Source: Oscillospiraceae bacterium (GTDB lineage: Bacteria; Bacillota; Clostridia; WRCU01). Taken from it: a stretch of DNA of 14,275 nucleotides. This document shows, piece after piece, positions 1 through 6,775 of the stretch. The notes beneath the pieces are model-generated. The model was not told where the DNA came from. It was given only the letters and a program-made list of their open reading frames with translations, and searched no databases. Each line of letters opens with the position of its first letter. Position 1 is the stretch's first letter. The translations under genes were made by a program, and so were the position numbers. The stretch is from positions 1 through 14,275 of the forward strand of contig WRCU01000012.1 of NCBI GenBank assembly GCA_009783805.1, written 5' to 3'.

Positions 1-259
1 CGTAGGGGTTCCCCCCGAGCCAATCCTCGAACTCAGCCACTTGCGCGTCGGTGCACTCAGGGTATAGGTAGGCCCTCATCTCGGCCTGGTCGCCGAGCGA
101 GTCCACGATGTGCGACAGGTTGAACCCGACCATGAGGAAGACGCCGAACGTGAAGAGCGTGGCGAGGACTATGCCGAACGCCGCGAACGACATGAACTTG
201 TTCTTCCAAACGTTGCGTATGCCTTCCTTCGCGAGGAAGCGCAGTGACCTTATCCTCAC
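1..259 (-). CDS. ftsX: Cell division protein FtsX, N-terminal part (cut by left edge)
   Basis: FtsX is the membrane subunit of the FtsEX complex, which transmits ATP hydrolysis by FtsE to peptidoglycan hydrolases outside the cell. Only about 86 residues are in the window. The protein begins MRIRSLRFLAKEGIRNVWKN, the typical basic cytoplasmic start of FtsX with its GIRN(V/I)W(K/R)N motif. One hydrophobic segment follows (about residues 26-46), then the beginning of the external loop. The GTG start at 257-259 overlaps the ftsE stop codon in a 4-base GTGA junction, so translational coupling is likely. The rest of the gene lies beyond position 1. The assignment is firm because of both the N-terminal motif and the FtsE neighbour. 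Confidence 0.9.
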   Translation of the reverse strand, partial: MRIRSLRFLAKEGIRNVWKNKFMSFAAFGIVLATLFTFGVFLMVGFNLSHIVDSLGDQAEMRAYLYPECTDAQVAEFEDWLGGNPY

Positions 260-933
260 ACGTACCGGCCTTTCTCCACGTCGTGCGCCACCCTGCCCGC
301 CTCCAGGGATATGACCCTCTTGGAAAGCCTGTCCACGATGGACTTCTCGTGGGTCGCAATCAGCAAGGTGGTGCCCATCCCGTTCAACTCCGACATGATC
401 CCCATGATGTCCCATGAGTTCTCCGGATCGAGGTTCCCGGTGGGCTCGTCGGCCAGGAGTATGAGCGGGTTGTTGGCGATCGCCCTGGCTATCGCTATCC
501 TTTGCTGTTCCCCGCCGGAGAGCTCCGCGGGGTGGCAGTGGGACTTCTTCGCGAGCCCCACCAGCGACAGCGCCATGGGCACCTGCCGCCTTATCTGCCG
601 GGGTGCTGCCCCCGCTATGTGCATGGCGAAAGCCACGTTCTCATAGGCCGTCCTGTCGTTCAGGAGGCGGAAATCCTGGAAGACGACCCCCAGCTGGCGC
701 CTGTAGTACGGCGTCTCGCGCCTGTCCAGGAGGCCTATGTCCTTTCCGTTCACGCCGATCCTGCCGCCGGTCAGGTCCTCCTCCTTCATCAGGAGCCTGA
801 TGAGCGTGGACTTCCCCGAGCCGCTGGAGCCGATCACGAAGGCGAACTCGCCCTTGGCGATGGAGAACGAGACGTCGTCCAAGGCCACGGTGCCGTTCGG
901 GTATACCTTGGTCACGCCCCTAAACGTCAGCAT
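256..933 (-). CDS. ftsE: Cell division ATP-binding protein FtsE
   Basis: This is the cytoplasmic ATPase of FtsEX, which controls cell-wall hydrolases during division or elongation. The 225-residue length is the family norm. Visible motifs are Walker A GSSGSGKST (35-43), Q-loop Gln86, signature LSGGEQQ (138-144), Walker B LILLADEP (157-164) with DEPTGNLDP, and the switch His195. The N-terminus MLTFRGVTKVYPNG fits the family start. The ATG overlaps the last 14 bases of the upstream regulator gene and the stop overlaps the ftsX start, so three genes are chained. The downstream FtsX separates it from other MacB/LolD-type ATPases. Confidence 0.96.
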   Translation of the reverse strand: MLTFRGVTKVYPNGTVALDDVSFSIAKGEFAFVIGSSGSGKSTLIRLLMKEEDLTGGRIGVNGKDIGLLDRRETPYYRRQLGVVFQDFRLLNDRTAYENVAFAMHIAGAAPRQIRRQVPMALSLVGLAKKSHCHPAELSGGEQQRIAIARAIANNPLILLADEPTGNLDPENSWDIMGIMSELNGMGTTLLIATHEKSIVDRLSKRVISLEAGRVAHDVEKGRYV

Positions 934-1996
934 CCCCGACCTCGGCTTGCCTTTCCCGATACCTGCGTATGAGGATCGCCAGCTTAAGCTTGAGCGCGTC
1001 CTCGAAGACCGTCACGTTGAGCCCGGTCAGGCGCTCGATCTTCTCTATCCTGTATACCAGCGTGTTCCTGTGTATGTATGTCCTCCTCGAGGTCTCGCTC
1101 ACGTTCAGGCCGTGCCTGAACAGGCTGTCGGCCGTGGACAGGTGTTCGGCGTCGAGCCTGTCGATCCCGGGCCCGATGCCGCCCAAAAACTCGTCGCACG
1201 CCTTCGCGTCGCATCCACGCATGAGGCGCTCCACCCCGAACCTGCCGCAGGCGAAGACCCTTTGGCTGCCGCCGAATATGAGGCCCAGCTCCAACGTCTC
1301 CAGCGCCTCGGCGTATGAGTCGGCCAACCCGTCCAACCTTCCGAAGATGGGCCCGACGGCGACCTTGACGTCCACCATGGCCTCAGCCCCCACCGTGTCG
1401 GCGATGAGCCCGGCCTCCCTGGCCCCGCCCGAGCCGCCTTCCCGCTCCTCCCTGACGAGCGCGAAGTCGCTTTCGCCCAAGGCGACGACGTAGTCCGAGT
1501 CGCTCTTCGCGTACATCACCGTCAGGACCTCCGAAGGCCCCACGTCCCCGCGGCCCCGGCACCTGACGCATAGGACCTGCCTGGGGGCCTCCTCGGCGAC
1601 GCCCATCGCCCTGGCCGACCCGAGCAGCTCGTCGGGCCCCACCAATCCCCTGAGGTACCCGAGCGTCACCTCTGACAGCGGCTTGGCCATCATGGCTTTC
1701 CTGCCGGTGACCATGCTGGCGGCCAGCCTCACGTAGACCCCGCTCTGCCCGCCCTCGCCCTCCGAAAAGATGAGCGCCGAGCCCTCGCCGGGCTCGCCTT
1801 CGGCCGCGGCGAAGGTCATCCCCCCCATGGCGACGGCGCAACCCCCGCCGGCCATCGACGACCCATATGCGCCGCGGGCCAGCGTCTCACGGACTTTGTG
1901 CCCCACGAACCGGCCTTCGTCGACCAGGAAGGCCCCCATCCTAAGGCCCGTCTCTTTTGAGAACCTTTCCAATAGGGCTTCCAGGTACCTGCGCAA
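920..1996 (-). CDS. PucR/CdaR-family transcriptional regulator
   Basis: A 358-residue protein whose C-terminus (about 297-330) is the PucR-type helix-turn-helix, with the core IHRNTLVYRIEKIERLTGL. Proteins of this family (PucR, CdaR) usually sense a small metabolite through the N-terminal half and activate or repress nearby genes. The middle part (about 140-280) is compatible with the degenerate GGDEF-like CdaR domain; residues 1-110 match nothing I recognise. The chosen TTG start at 1994-1996 is preceded by a G-rich GGGGGTGA ribosome site. The nearest ATG is out of frame. Its 3' end overlaps ftsE by 14 bases and it follows the ugpC-type gene after 90 bases, so it sits inside the same transcription unit. 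The ligand and targets cannot be read from sequence. Confidence 0.85.
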   Translation of the reverse strand: MRRYLEALLERFSKETGLRMGAFLVDEGRFVGHKVRETLARGAYGSSMAGGGCAVAMGGMTFAAAEGEPGEGSALIFSEGEGGQSGVYVRLAASMVTGRKAMMAKPLSEVTLGYLRGLVGPDELLGSARAMGVAEEAPRQVLCVRCRGRGDVGPSEVLTVMYAKSDSDYVVALGESDFALVREEREGGSGGAREAGLIADTVGAEAMVDVKVAVGPIFGRLDGLADSYAEALETLELGLIFGGSQRVFACGRFGVERLMRGCDAKACDEFLGGIGPGIDRLDAEHLSTADSLFRHGLNVSETSRRTYIHRNTLVYRIEKIERLTGLNVTVFEDALKLKLAILIRRYRERQAEVGDADV

Positions 1997-2018
1997 GCCA
2001 TCACCCCCACAAAGGGAA

Positions 2019-2057
2019 GGGCCGTGTCAGCCGGCCTCTAAGCCCGCCTCACGGCCC
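2019..2057 (-). other. Inverted repeat (8-bp stem) between ugpC-type gene and pucR-type gene
   Basis: GGGCCGTG (2019-2026) and CACGGCCC (2050-2057) are perfectly complementary around a 23-base loop. On the minus-strand transcript the hairpin lies between the ATPase stop codon and the TTG start of the regulator. No uridine run follows, so a simple intrinsic terminator is unlikely. It could protect the upstream message from 3' decay or partly attenuate read-through. In such GC-rich DNA a chance stem is also possible. Confidence 0.35.
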
Positions 2058-2086
2058 CGTTTCGCGAACGCTCGGACGCCGGCGCG

Positions 2087-3199
2087 TCAGTTTATGATCA
2101 CCAGCTCCGTCTCCTTGTCGAACAGGTGGATCTTGTTGGGGTCGAGCGCGATGGTGATCTTCTCCCCAACCCTCGCCTGCGTCCTGGGGTTCACCCTGGC
2201 GATCATGTCCACCTCGTCTATGGTCATGTAGATGAGCGTCTCCGCGCCCAGCGCCTCGACCAGCGAAACCTCGGCGCTCAGCGTGCTTTCCTTCAGCGTG
2301 TCCAGGTACATGGCCTCGTCGTGCACGTCCTCGGGCCTGATGCCCATTATGACCTTCTTGCCCACATAGTCCTTGCCTTCGAGCCTCTTCGCCTTGCCCT
2401 CCGGCAGCTTGATCCTGTACTCGTTGAACTTGAGTATGTAGTCGGCCCCCTCCTTCTCAACCTCGACGTCGAAGAAGTTCATCTTCGGGGAGCCTATGAA
2501 CCCGGCCACGAAGGCGTTGCACGGCTTCTCATACAGGGTCTGCGGCGTGTTCACCTGCTGGATGAAGCCGTCCTTGATGACGACGATCCTGGTGCCCATC
2601 GTCATGGCCTCTATCTGGTCGTGCGTGACGTAGATCATGGTGACCTGCAGCTTATGGTAGATCCGGCTGATCTCTATCCTCATCTCGGCCCTGAGCTTGG
2701 CGTCGAGGTTCGATAGCGGTTCGTCCATGAGGAAGACCTTCGGCTCGCGGACGATGGCCCGGCCGAGCGCGACCCTCTGCTTCTGGCCGCCCGAAAGCGC
2801 CTTCGGCTTCCTGTCCAGCAGGTGCTCTATCTGCAGGATCCTCGCGGCCTCCTGCACCTTCCTCTTGATCTCGTCCTTGGGCGTCTTCCTCAGCTTGAGG
2901 CCGAAGGCCATGTTGTCGAAGACCGTCATGTGCGGATAGAGCGCGTAGCTCTGGAAGACCATCGCTATGTCCCTGTCCTTGGGCTGCATGTCGTTGACGA
3001 GCTTGTCGCCGATGTATATCTCGCCTTCCGTTATCTCCTCCAGGCCCGCTATCATCCTCAGCGTGGTGGACTTGCCGCAGCCGGAGGGGCCTACCAATAC
3101 CAGGAACTCCTTGTCGTTTATGTCCAGGTTGAAGTTGTTGACGGCGACCACCCCGCCCTCGAACCTCTTGAAGACGTTCTTCAGCTTTAGGTTTGCCAA
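2087..3199 (-). CDS. ugpC: Stand-alone carbohydrate ABC transporter ATPase (MsmX/UgpC type)
   Basis: A 370-residue ATPase of the CUT1 sugar-importer family (MalK/MsmK/UgpC). Motifs are Walker A GPSGCGKST (37-45), Q-loop Gln83 in FQSYALYPHM, signature LSGGQ (135-139), Walker B VFLMDEP (155-161), H-loop His193, and a C-terminal TOBE/regulatory domain (about 230-360) with GIRPEDV. No binding protein or permease gene lies nearby. This is typical of shared ATPases such as MsmX of Bacillus, which energise several sugar importers encoded elsewhere. The start is TTG at 3197-3199, with the Shine-Dalgarno GGGAGGT ending 8 bases upstream (3208-3214), and the protein begins MANLKLKNV as in the family. 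It is the first gene of the minus-strand unit. The exact sugar partners are unknown, and msmX or msmK would be equally fair names. Confidence 0.93.
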   Translation of the reverse strand: MANLKLKNVFKRFEGGVVAVNNFNLDINDKEFLVLVGPSGCGKSTTLRMIAGLEEITEGEIYIGDKLVNDMQPKDRDIAMVFQSYALYPHMTVFDNMAFGLKLRKTPKDEIKRKVQEAARILQIEHLLDRKPKALSGGQKQRVALGRAIVREPKVFLMDEPLSNLDAKLRAEMRIEISRIYHKLQVTMIYVTHDQIEAMTMGTRIVVIKDGFIQQVNTPQTLYEKPCNAFVAGFIGSPKMNFFDVEVEKEGADYILKFNEYRIKLPEGKAKRLEGKDYVGKKVIMGIRPEDVHDEAMYLDTLKESTLSAEVSLVEALGAETLIYMTIDEVDMIARVNPRTQARVGEKITIALDPNKIHLFDKETELVIIN

Positions 3200-3242
3200 T
3201 TTAGCCTACCTCCCTTTCATATGGCGCGGATTAATTTAAGTT

Positions 3243-3251
3243 AATATAGCA
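3243..3251 (-). promoter_or_regulatory. Extended -10 promoter for the ugpC-pucR-ftsEX unit
   Basis: Read on the minus strand, TGCTATATT (3251 down to 3243) is an extended -10 element (TGn plus TATATT, 5 of 6 matches to TATAAT). It lies in an AT-rich island of otherwise GC-rich DNA. No good -35 box sits 17 bases upstream, which is acceptable for extended -10 promoters. Transcription would begin near 3236, giving a leader of about 37 bases that contains the GGGAGGT ribosome site. Confidence 0.5.
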
Positions 3252-3314
3252 TAACGGCGCGGGTCGTGGATAGCGTAAAATCCAATAAAACGGCAGGCGT
3301 TTCATGGCGATATT

Positions 3315-3350
3315 CGTGCATTATGACGAAACTCACGTTCGCGATGCACG
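3315..3350. repeat. Dyad-symmetric element in the ugpC-argC divergent region
   Basis: CGTGCAT (3315-3321) and ATGCACG (3344-3350) form a perfect 7-bp inverted repeat separated by 22 bases. A second inner pair, CGAA and TTCG, lies inside it. The dyad sits upstream of both divergent promoters and between them. It could be an operator for an unidentified regulator; it could also be chance. The rest of 3252-3390 shows no gene and no further signal that I can name. Confidence 0.35.
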
Positions 3351-3390
3351 GAAATGTAACATGGGCCGAATCGAACCGTAACACAGCCTT

Positions 3391-3408
3391 GTTGCATAAA
3401 TATTCAGA
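3391..3408 (+). promoter_or_regulatory. ARG box 1 (ArgR operator)
   Basis: The 18-mer GTTGCATAAATATTCAGA matches the ARG box consensus TNTGNATWWWWATNCANA at 17 of 18 positions, counted by eye. It covers the -35 region of the argC promoter. Bound ArgR hexamer with arginine would block RNA polymerase. The operator type is well established for arginine operons in many bacteria. The ArgR protein itself is not encoded in this window. Confidence 0.85.
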
Positions 3409-3420
3409 GATGTGTATATT
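3392..3420 (+). promoter_or_regulatory. Promoter of the argCBDF operon
   Basis: TTGCAT (3392-3397) and TATATT (3415-3420) are spaced by 17 bases. The -10 has 5 of 6 consensus matches; the -35 is weak (TTG only). Transcription would start near 3427, leaving a leader of about 47 bases before the argC ATG. Both ARG boxes lie on top of these elements, which supports the placement. Confidence 0.6.
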
Positions 3421-3428
3421 TATAAAAA
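3411..3428 (+). promoter_or_regulatory. ARG box 2 (ArgR operator)
   Basis: TGTGTATATTTATAAAAA matches the ARG box consensus at 17 of 18 positions, with A replacing the C of the CA half-site. It begins 2 bases after box 1, so the box centres are 20 bp apart. This is the close tandem spacing seen in paired ArgR operators. It covers the -10 element and start-point region of the arg promoter. Confidence 0.8.
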
Positions 3429-3473
3429 ATTACGCACGGACCCATGGTTCGGCGCGGGTTCGGGGGGGCATGT

Positions 3474-4520
3474 ATGGACGTGGTGGTGATAGGCGCAACG
3501 GGTTACGTCGGGCTGGAGATAGTGAGGCTCCTAAGCCGCCACCCTACGATCAGGCTGGCCGCCTTGGCCAGCCAGAGCCATGTCGGGAGGAGGGTCTCCG
3601 ACGTATATCCCAGCCTAAGGAAGGTGAACGACTCCGTCTTGGTCGGCCCCGAGCCGGATGGCCTGCTGGGGCTGGGGGACACGTTCGTGACGGCCCTGCC
3701 GGACGGCGCGTCCCAGGAGCTGGTCCCGGCCCTCCTGGCCGGAGGGGGCAAGGTCCTGGACCACAGCGGATCGTTCCGCTTCAAGGACGCGGCGGTGTAC
3801 GGGGCCTGGTACGGGGCCGAGCATAAGGCGCCGTCCTTGCTGGGCCAGGCGGCGTACGGCCTGCCCGAGCTGCACAGGGCCGAGATAGCGCGGGCCCGGC
3901 TGGTCGCGAACCCCGGCTGCTACCCGACCTGCGCGCTGTTGGCCTTGGCGCCGGCGCTGGCCGCCCGAGCCGTGGACCCCGACCGGATCATCATCGACGC
4001 CGTCTCCGGAGTGTCGGGCGCGGGCAGGAAGGCCGAGGTCGGGTACCTGTTCACCGAGCTGGACGGCAACTTCAAGCCTTACGGCGTCTGCTCGCACAGG
4101 CATACCCCGGAGATCGAGCAGGGGTTGTCGGCGCTCGCGGGCAGGCCCGTCACGGTCACGTTCACCCCCCACCTGGCGCCGATGAAGCGCGGCATGTCAG
4201 CCACCGTGTACGCCGACCTGGGCGAGGGCTTCGGCGCGCTGGACGGCCGCGGGCTGCGCGAGATGGTCGCCGCCCACTACGAGGGCGAGTACTTCGTGAG
4301 GGTCTGCGAGTACGGGACGTTCCCGGAGACCTCGAACGTGGCGGGTTCCAACTTCGCCGACATAGGCGTCGACGTGGACCGCCGGACCGGCAGGGCGATC
4401 CTGGTCTCGGCCATCGACAACCTGGCCAAGGGAGCCGCCTCCCAGGCCGTGCAGTCGCTCAACGTGATGGCGGGGCTCCCCGAGTCCGCCGGGCTGGACG
4501 GGCCGGGATGGCGCATATGA
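3474..4520 (+). CDS. argC: N-acetyl-gamma-glutamyl-phosphate reductase
   Basis: ArgC reduces N-acetylglutamyl-5-phosphate with NADPH to the semialdehyde, the third step of arginine synthesis. The 348-residue length is the family norm. The N-terminus MDVVVIGATGYVGLEIVRLL carries the NADP-binding GATGYVG (7-13), and Cys149 in VANPGCYPT is the catalytic cysteine. DHSGSFRF (96-103), SGVSGAGR and the HRHTPEIEQ segment are further family marks. An in-frame ATG at 3444 would add ten residues not seen in the family. The ATG at 3474 follows a G-rich ribosome site and starts exactly at the Rossmann strand. It is the first gene of the ArgR-controlled operon. The 91 bases to argB hold no gene; argJ, often found here in Clostridia, is missing. 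Confidence 0.96.
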   Translation: MDVVVIGATGYVGLEIVRLLSRHPTIRLAALASQSHVGRRVSDVYPSLRKVNDSVLVGPEPDGLLGLGDTFVTALPDGASQELVPALLAGGGKVLDHSGSFRFKDAAVYGAWYGAEHKAPSLLGQAAYGLPELHRAEIARARLVANPGCYPTCALLALAPALAARAVDPDRIIIDAVSGVSGAGRKAEVGYLFTELDGNFKPYGVCSHRHTPEIEQGLSALAGRPVTVTFTPHLAPMKRGMSATVYADLGEGFGALDGRGLREMVAAHYEGEYFVRVCEYGTFPETSNVAGSNFADIGVDVDRRTGRAILVSAIDNLAKGAASQAVQSLNVMAGLPESAGLDGPGWRI

Positions 4521-4611
4521 CGGCCTCCAGGGGGATAGGCGAGGCCGCCGGCCTTTCATTCGGAAGGCGCGGCGCGCTGTCAGGCGGTGACGACGGAGGG
4601 GGGCGCGGACC

Positions 4612-5502
4612 ATGGATGAGCTGATAAGGAAGGCGGGGATACTGATAGAGGCCCTCCCATACATGCAGAGGCTCTATGGGAAGACGGTGGTCATAAAGTA
4701 CGGCGGCAACGCCATGGTCAGCGGCGAGCTGGTGAACTCCGTGATGGAGGACATCACCCTCTTGAAGTACATAGGGCTGAACCCCATCGTGGTCCACGGC
4801 GGCGGCCCTGACATAAGCAGGGCGCTGAAGAGCTATGGGGTGGAGAGCACCTTCGTGGGCGGGCTCCGCGTGACGGACGCGCTGACCATGGAGGTGGCGC
4901 AGATGGTGCTCGTGGGCAAAACGAACAAGGAGATCGTCTCGATGCTCAATTCCAAGGGCGGCAGGGCGGTCGGCGTCTGCGGGATAGACGGCGGGATCGT
5001 CGGCTGCCGCAGGCTGACGAGGCTCGACGACGGGACCGAGGCCGACCTGGGCTTCGTCGGGGAGATAACGGAGGTCAGGACCGAGCTGCTCGAACGGCTC
5101 TCGGCCGGCGGGTACATACCCGTGGTCGCCCCGATAGGGGCCGACGGGGCGGGGCAGTCATACAACATAAACGCCGACACGGTGGCCGGCAGGCTGGCCT
5201 CGGCGATGGGCGCCGAGAAGCTGATCCTGCTTACCGACGTGGAGGGCATAATGGGGGGGGACAGGGAGGTCTACTCAGCCCTGGCGGGGGGGGAGGCCAT
5301 GCGCCTCATAGCCGACAAGGTGATATCGGGCGGGATGATCCCTAAGGTCATGTGCTGCATCGACGCCATATCGGGCGGCGTGGGGAAGGCCCATATCCTC
5401 GACGGAACGATCCCCCACGCAATATTATTGGAGATATTCACGAACAAAGGGATAGGGACCATGATCACGGGGGGGGTGCGGGTCGATGGCGGGGATGACT
5501 GA
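4612..5502 (+). CDS. argB: Acetylglutamate kinase, arginine-sensitive type
   Basis: ArgB phosphorylates N-acetylglutamate with ATP, the second step of arginine synthesis. The 296-residue protein shows VIKYGGNAM with Lys29, HGGGP (62-66), NINAD (185-189), LLTDVEGI with Asp209, and SGGMIPK with Lys245. Two features point to the hexameric, arginine-inhibited class. One is the extra N-terminal helix before the first strand, ending in [13 protein letters not shown] (13-25). The other is the C-terminal [12 protein letters not shown] (274-285). A strong GGAGG-containing site precedes the ATG. The last 17 bases overlap argD. Feedback inhibition at this enzyme is the usual control point in bacteria that recycle the acetyl group. 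Confidence 0.96.
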   Translation: MDELIRKAGILIEALPYMQRLYGKTVVIKYGGNAMVSGELVNSVMEDITLLKYIGLNPIVVHGGGPDISRALKSYGVESTFVGGLRVTDALTMEVAQMVLVGKTNKEIVSMLNSKGGRAVGVCGIDGGIVGCRRLTRLDDGTEADLGFVGEITEVRTELLERLSAGGYIPVVAPIGADGAGQSYNINADTVAGRLASAMGAEKLILLTDVEGIMGGDREVYSALAGGEAMRLIADKVISGGMIPKVMCCIDAISGGVGKAHILDGTIPHAILLEIFTNKGIGTMITGGVRVDGGDD

Positions 5503-6724
5503 GCATGCGGGTGGGTCGGGCGGCAGGCTAGGCTTACGGGACATAGTGGGCCTGGACGAAAGGTACTATGCGAACGCCTTTGGGCCGAGGACCCCCATCT
5601 GCTTTACCGAGGGGCGCGGCATGCATCTATGGGACACCGAAGGGCGGAGGTACCTGGACTTCTTCGGCGGGGTGGCCGTCAACGCCGTCGGCCACTGCCA
5701 CGAGAAGGTCGTCGCGGCGATCGCGGCCCAAGCCTCGAGGCTCATGCACGTCTCGAACCATTATTATATCGAAGGTCAGGCCCTGTTGGCCGAACGCCTA
5801 TGCGCCATCACCTCGATGGGGAGGGCCTTCATCGGCAACAGCGGCGCCGAGGCCAACGAGGCCGCGTTCAAGCTGGCCCGGATGTATTGGCATAAGAAGG
5901 GCCGCCCCGAGCGGAACGAGATTATTTCGCTCCGAGGCTCCTTCCACGGCAGGACGATGAGCACCCTGGCCGCGACCGGCCAGGACGCGTTCCACGCCCC
6001 ATTCAAGTCACTGATACGCGGGTACCATTATTGCCCCATCAACGACGCGGACGCCTTCGGATCGATGGCCTCCTCCAACCCGAACGTCGCCGCGGCCATA
6101 GTCGAGCCCGTCCAAGGGGAGGGCGGCGTACATCCATTGGAAGATGGCTACTTAAAGAAGGTAAGGGGCATATGCGACGAGGCGGGCATCCTGCTCATAT
6201 TCGACGAGATACAGACGGGCATGGGCAGGACCGGAAGGATGCTCGGGCATGAGCACTACGGCGTCAAGCCCGACGTAGTCACCTTGGCGAAGGCCTTGGG
6301 AGGCGGGTTCCCGATAGGGGCGATGTGCGCCACCGAGGAGGCGGCGACCGGATTCGGCCCCGGGGACCACGGGACGACATACGGCGGCGGGCCCTTGGCG
6401 TGCGCGGCCGCGCTCGCCGTCATCGACGTGATCGTCGGCGAGGGCCTCGTCGCCAACAGCGCGGCTATGGGCTCATACCTGATCGCGGAGCTAAATAGGG
6501 CCTTGGCGGGCAGCCCTGGCGTGACGGCCATACGGGGGCTGGGCCTAATGGTGGGCATAGAACTGGCTGAGAGGGACTCATCGGACGTCGTCGCCTCGAT
6601 GCTTAAGAGGGGCTATGTGGTGGGGAAGGCCGGAAGTCGCGTGACGCGCCTGCTCCCGCCGCTGATAGTGACGAGGCGGGAGATAGACGGATTGGTGGGC
6701 GCGCTCGCCGAGGAGCTGGGTTGA
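5486..6724 (+). CDS. argD: Acetylornithine aminotransferase
   Basis: A PLP-dependent class III aminotransferase of 412 residues that converts N-acetylglutamate semialdehyde to N2-acetylornithine using glutamate as amino donor. Visible are [12 protein letters not shown] (59-70), [16 protein letters not shown] (117-132), the EPVQGEGG loop (207-214), [13 protein letters not shown] (238-250) with the PLP-contacting aspartate, and Lys269 in [13 protein letters not shown], the Schiff-base lysine. The chosen ATG at 5486 overlaps argB by 17 bases; a second in-frame ATG at 5495 would remove three residues. ArgD enzymes may also act on succinyldiaminopimelate, but the operon context makes the arginine role primary. 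Confidence 0.95.
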   Translation: MAGMTEHAGGSGGRLGLRDIVGLDERYYANAFGPRTPICFTEGRGMHLWDTEGRRYLDFFGGVAVNAVGHCHEKVVAAIAAQASRLMHVSNHYYIEGQALLAERLCAITSMGRAFIGNSGAEANEAAFKLARMYWHKKGRPERNEIISLRGSFHGRTMSTLAATGQDAFHAPFKSLIRGYHYCPINDADAFGSMASSNPNVAAAIVEPVQGEGGVHPLEDGYLKKVRGICDEAGILLIFDEIQTGMGRTGRMLGHEHYGVKPDVVTLAKALGGGFPIGAMCATEEAATGFGPGDHGTTYGGGPLACAAALAVIDVIVGEGLVANSAAMGSYLIAELNRALAGSPGVTAIRGLGLMVGIELAERDSSDVVASMLKRGYVVGKAGSRVTRLLPPLIVTRREIDGLVGALAEELG

Positions 6725-6761
6725 CGTCGGCGAATGGGCGCATGGGGCTTAAGGATCGGAC

Positions 6762-6769
6762 GGGGAGGG
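6762..6769 (+). promoter_or_regulatory. Ribosome binding site that decides the argF start
   Basis: GGGGAGGG lies 6 bases before the GTG at 6776. It favours this GTG over the upstream in-frame ATG at 6734, which would place the site inside the coding sequence and add 14 non-conserved residues. Confidence 0.7.
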
Positions 6770-6775
6770 TTTGCC

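Noticed and set aside
3444..3473. Upstream in-frame ATG for argC giving ten extra residues
   Set aside because: The extra residues are not part of the family, and the ATG at 3474 starts directly at the conserved Rossmann strand with a G-rich site upstream.
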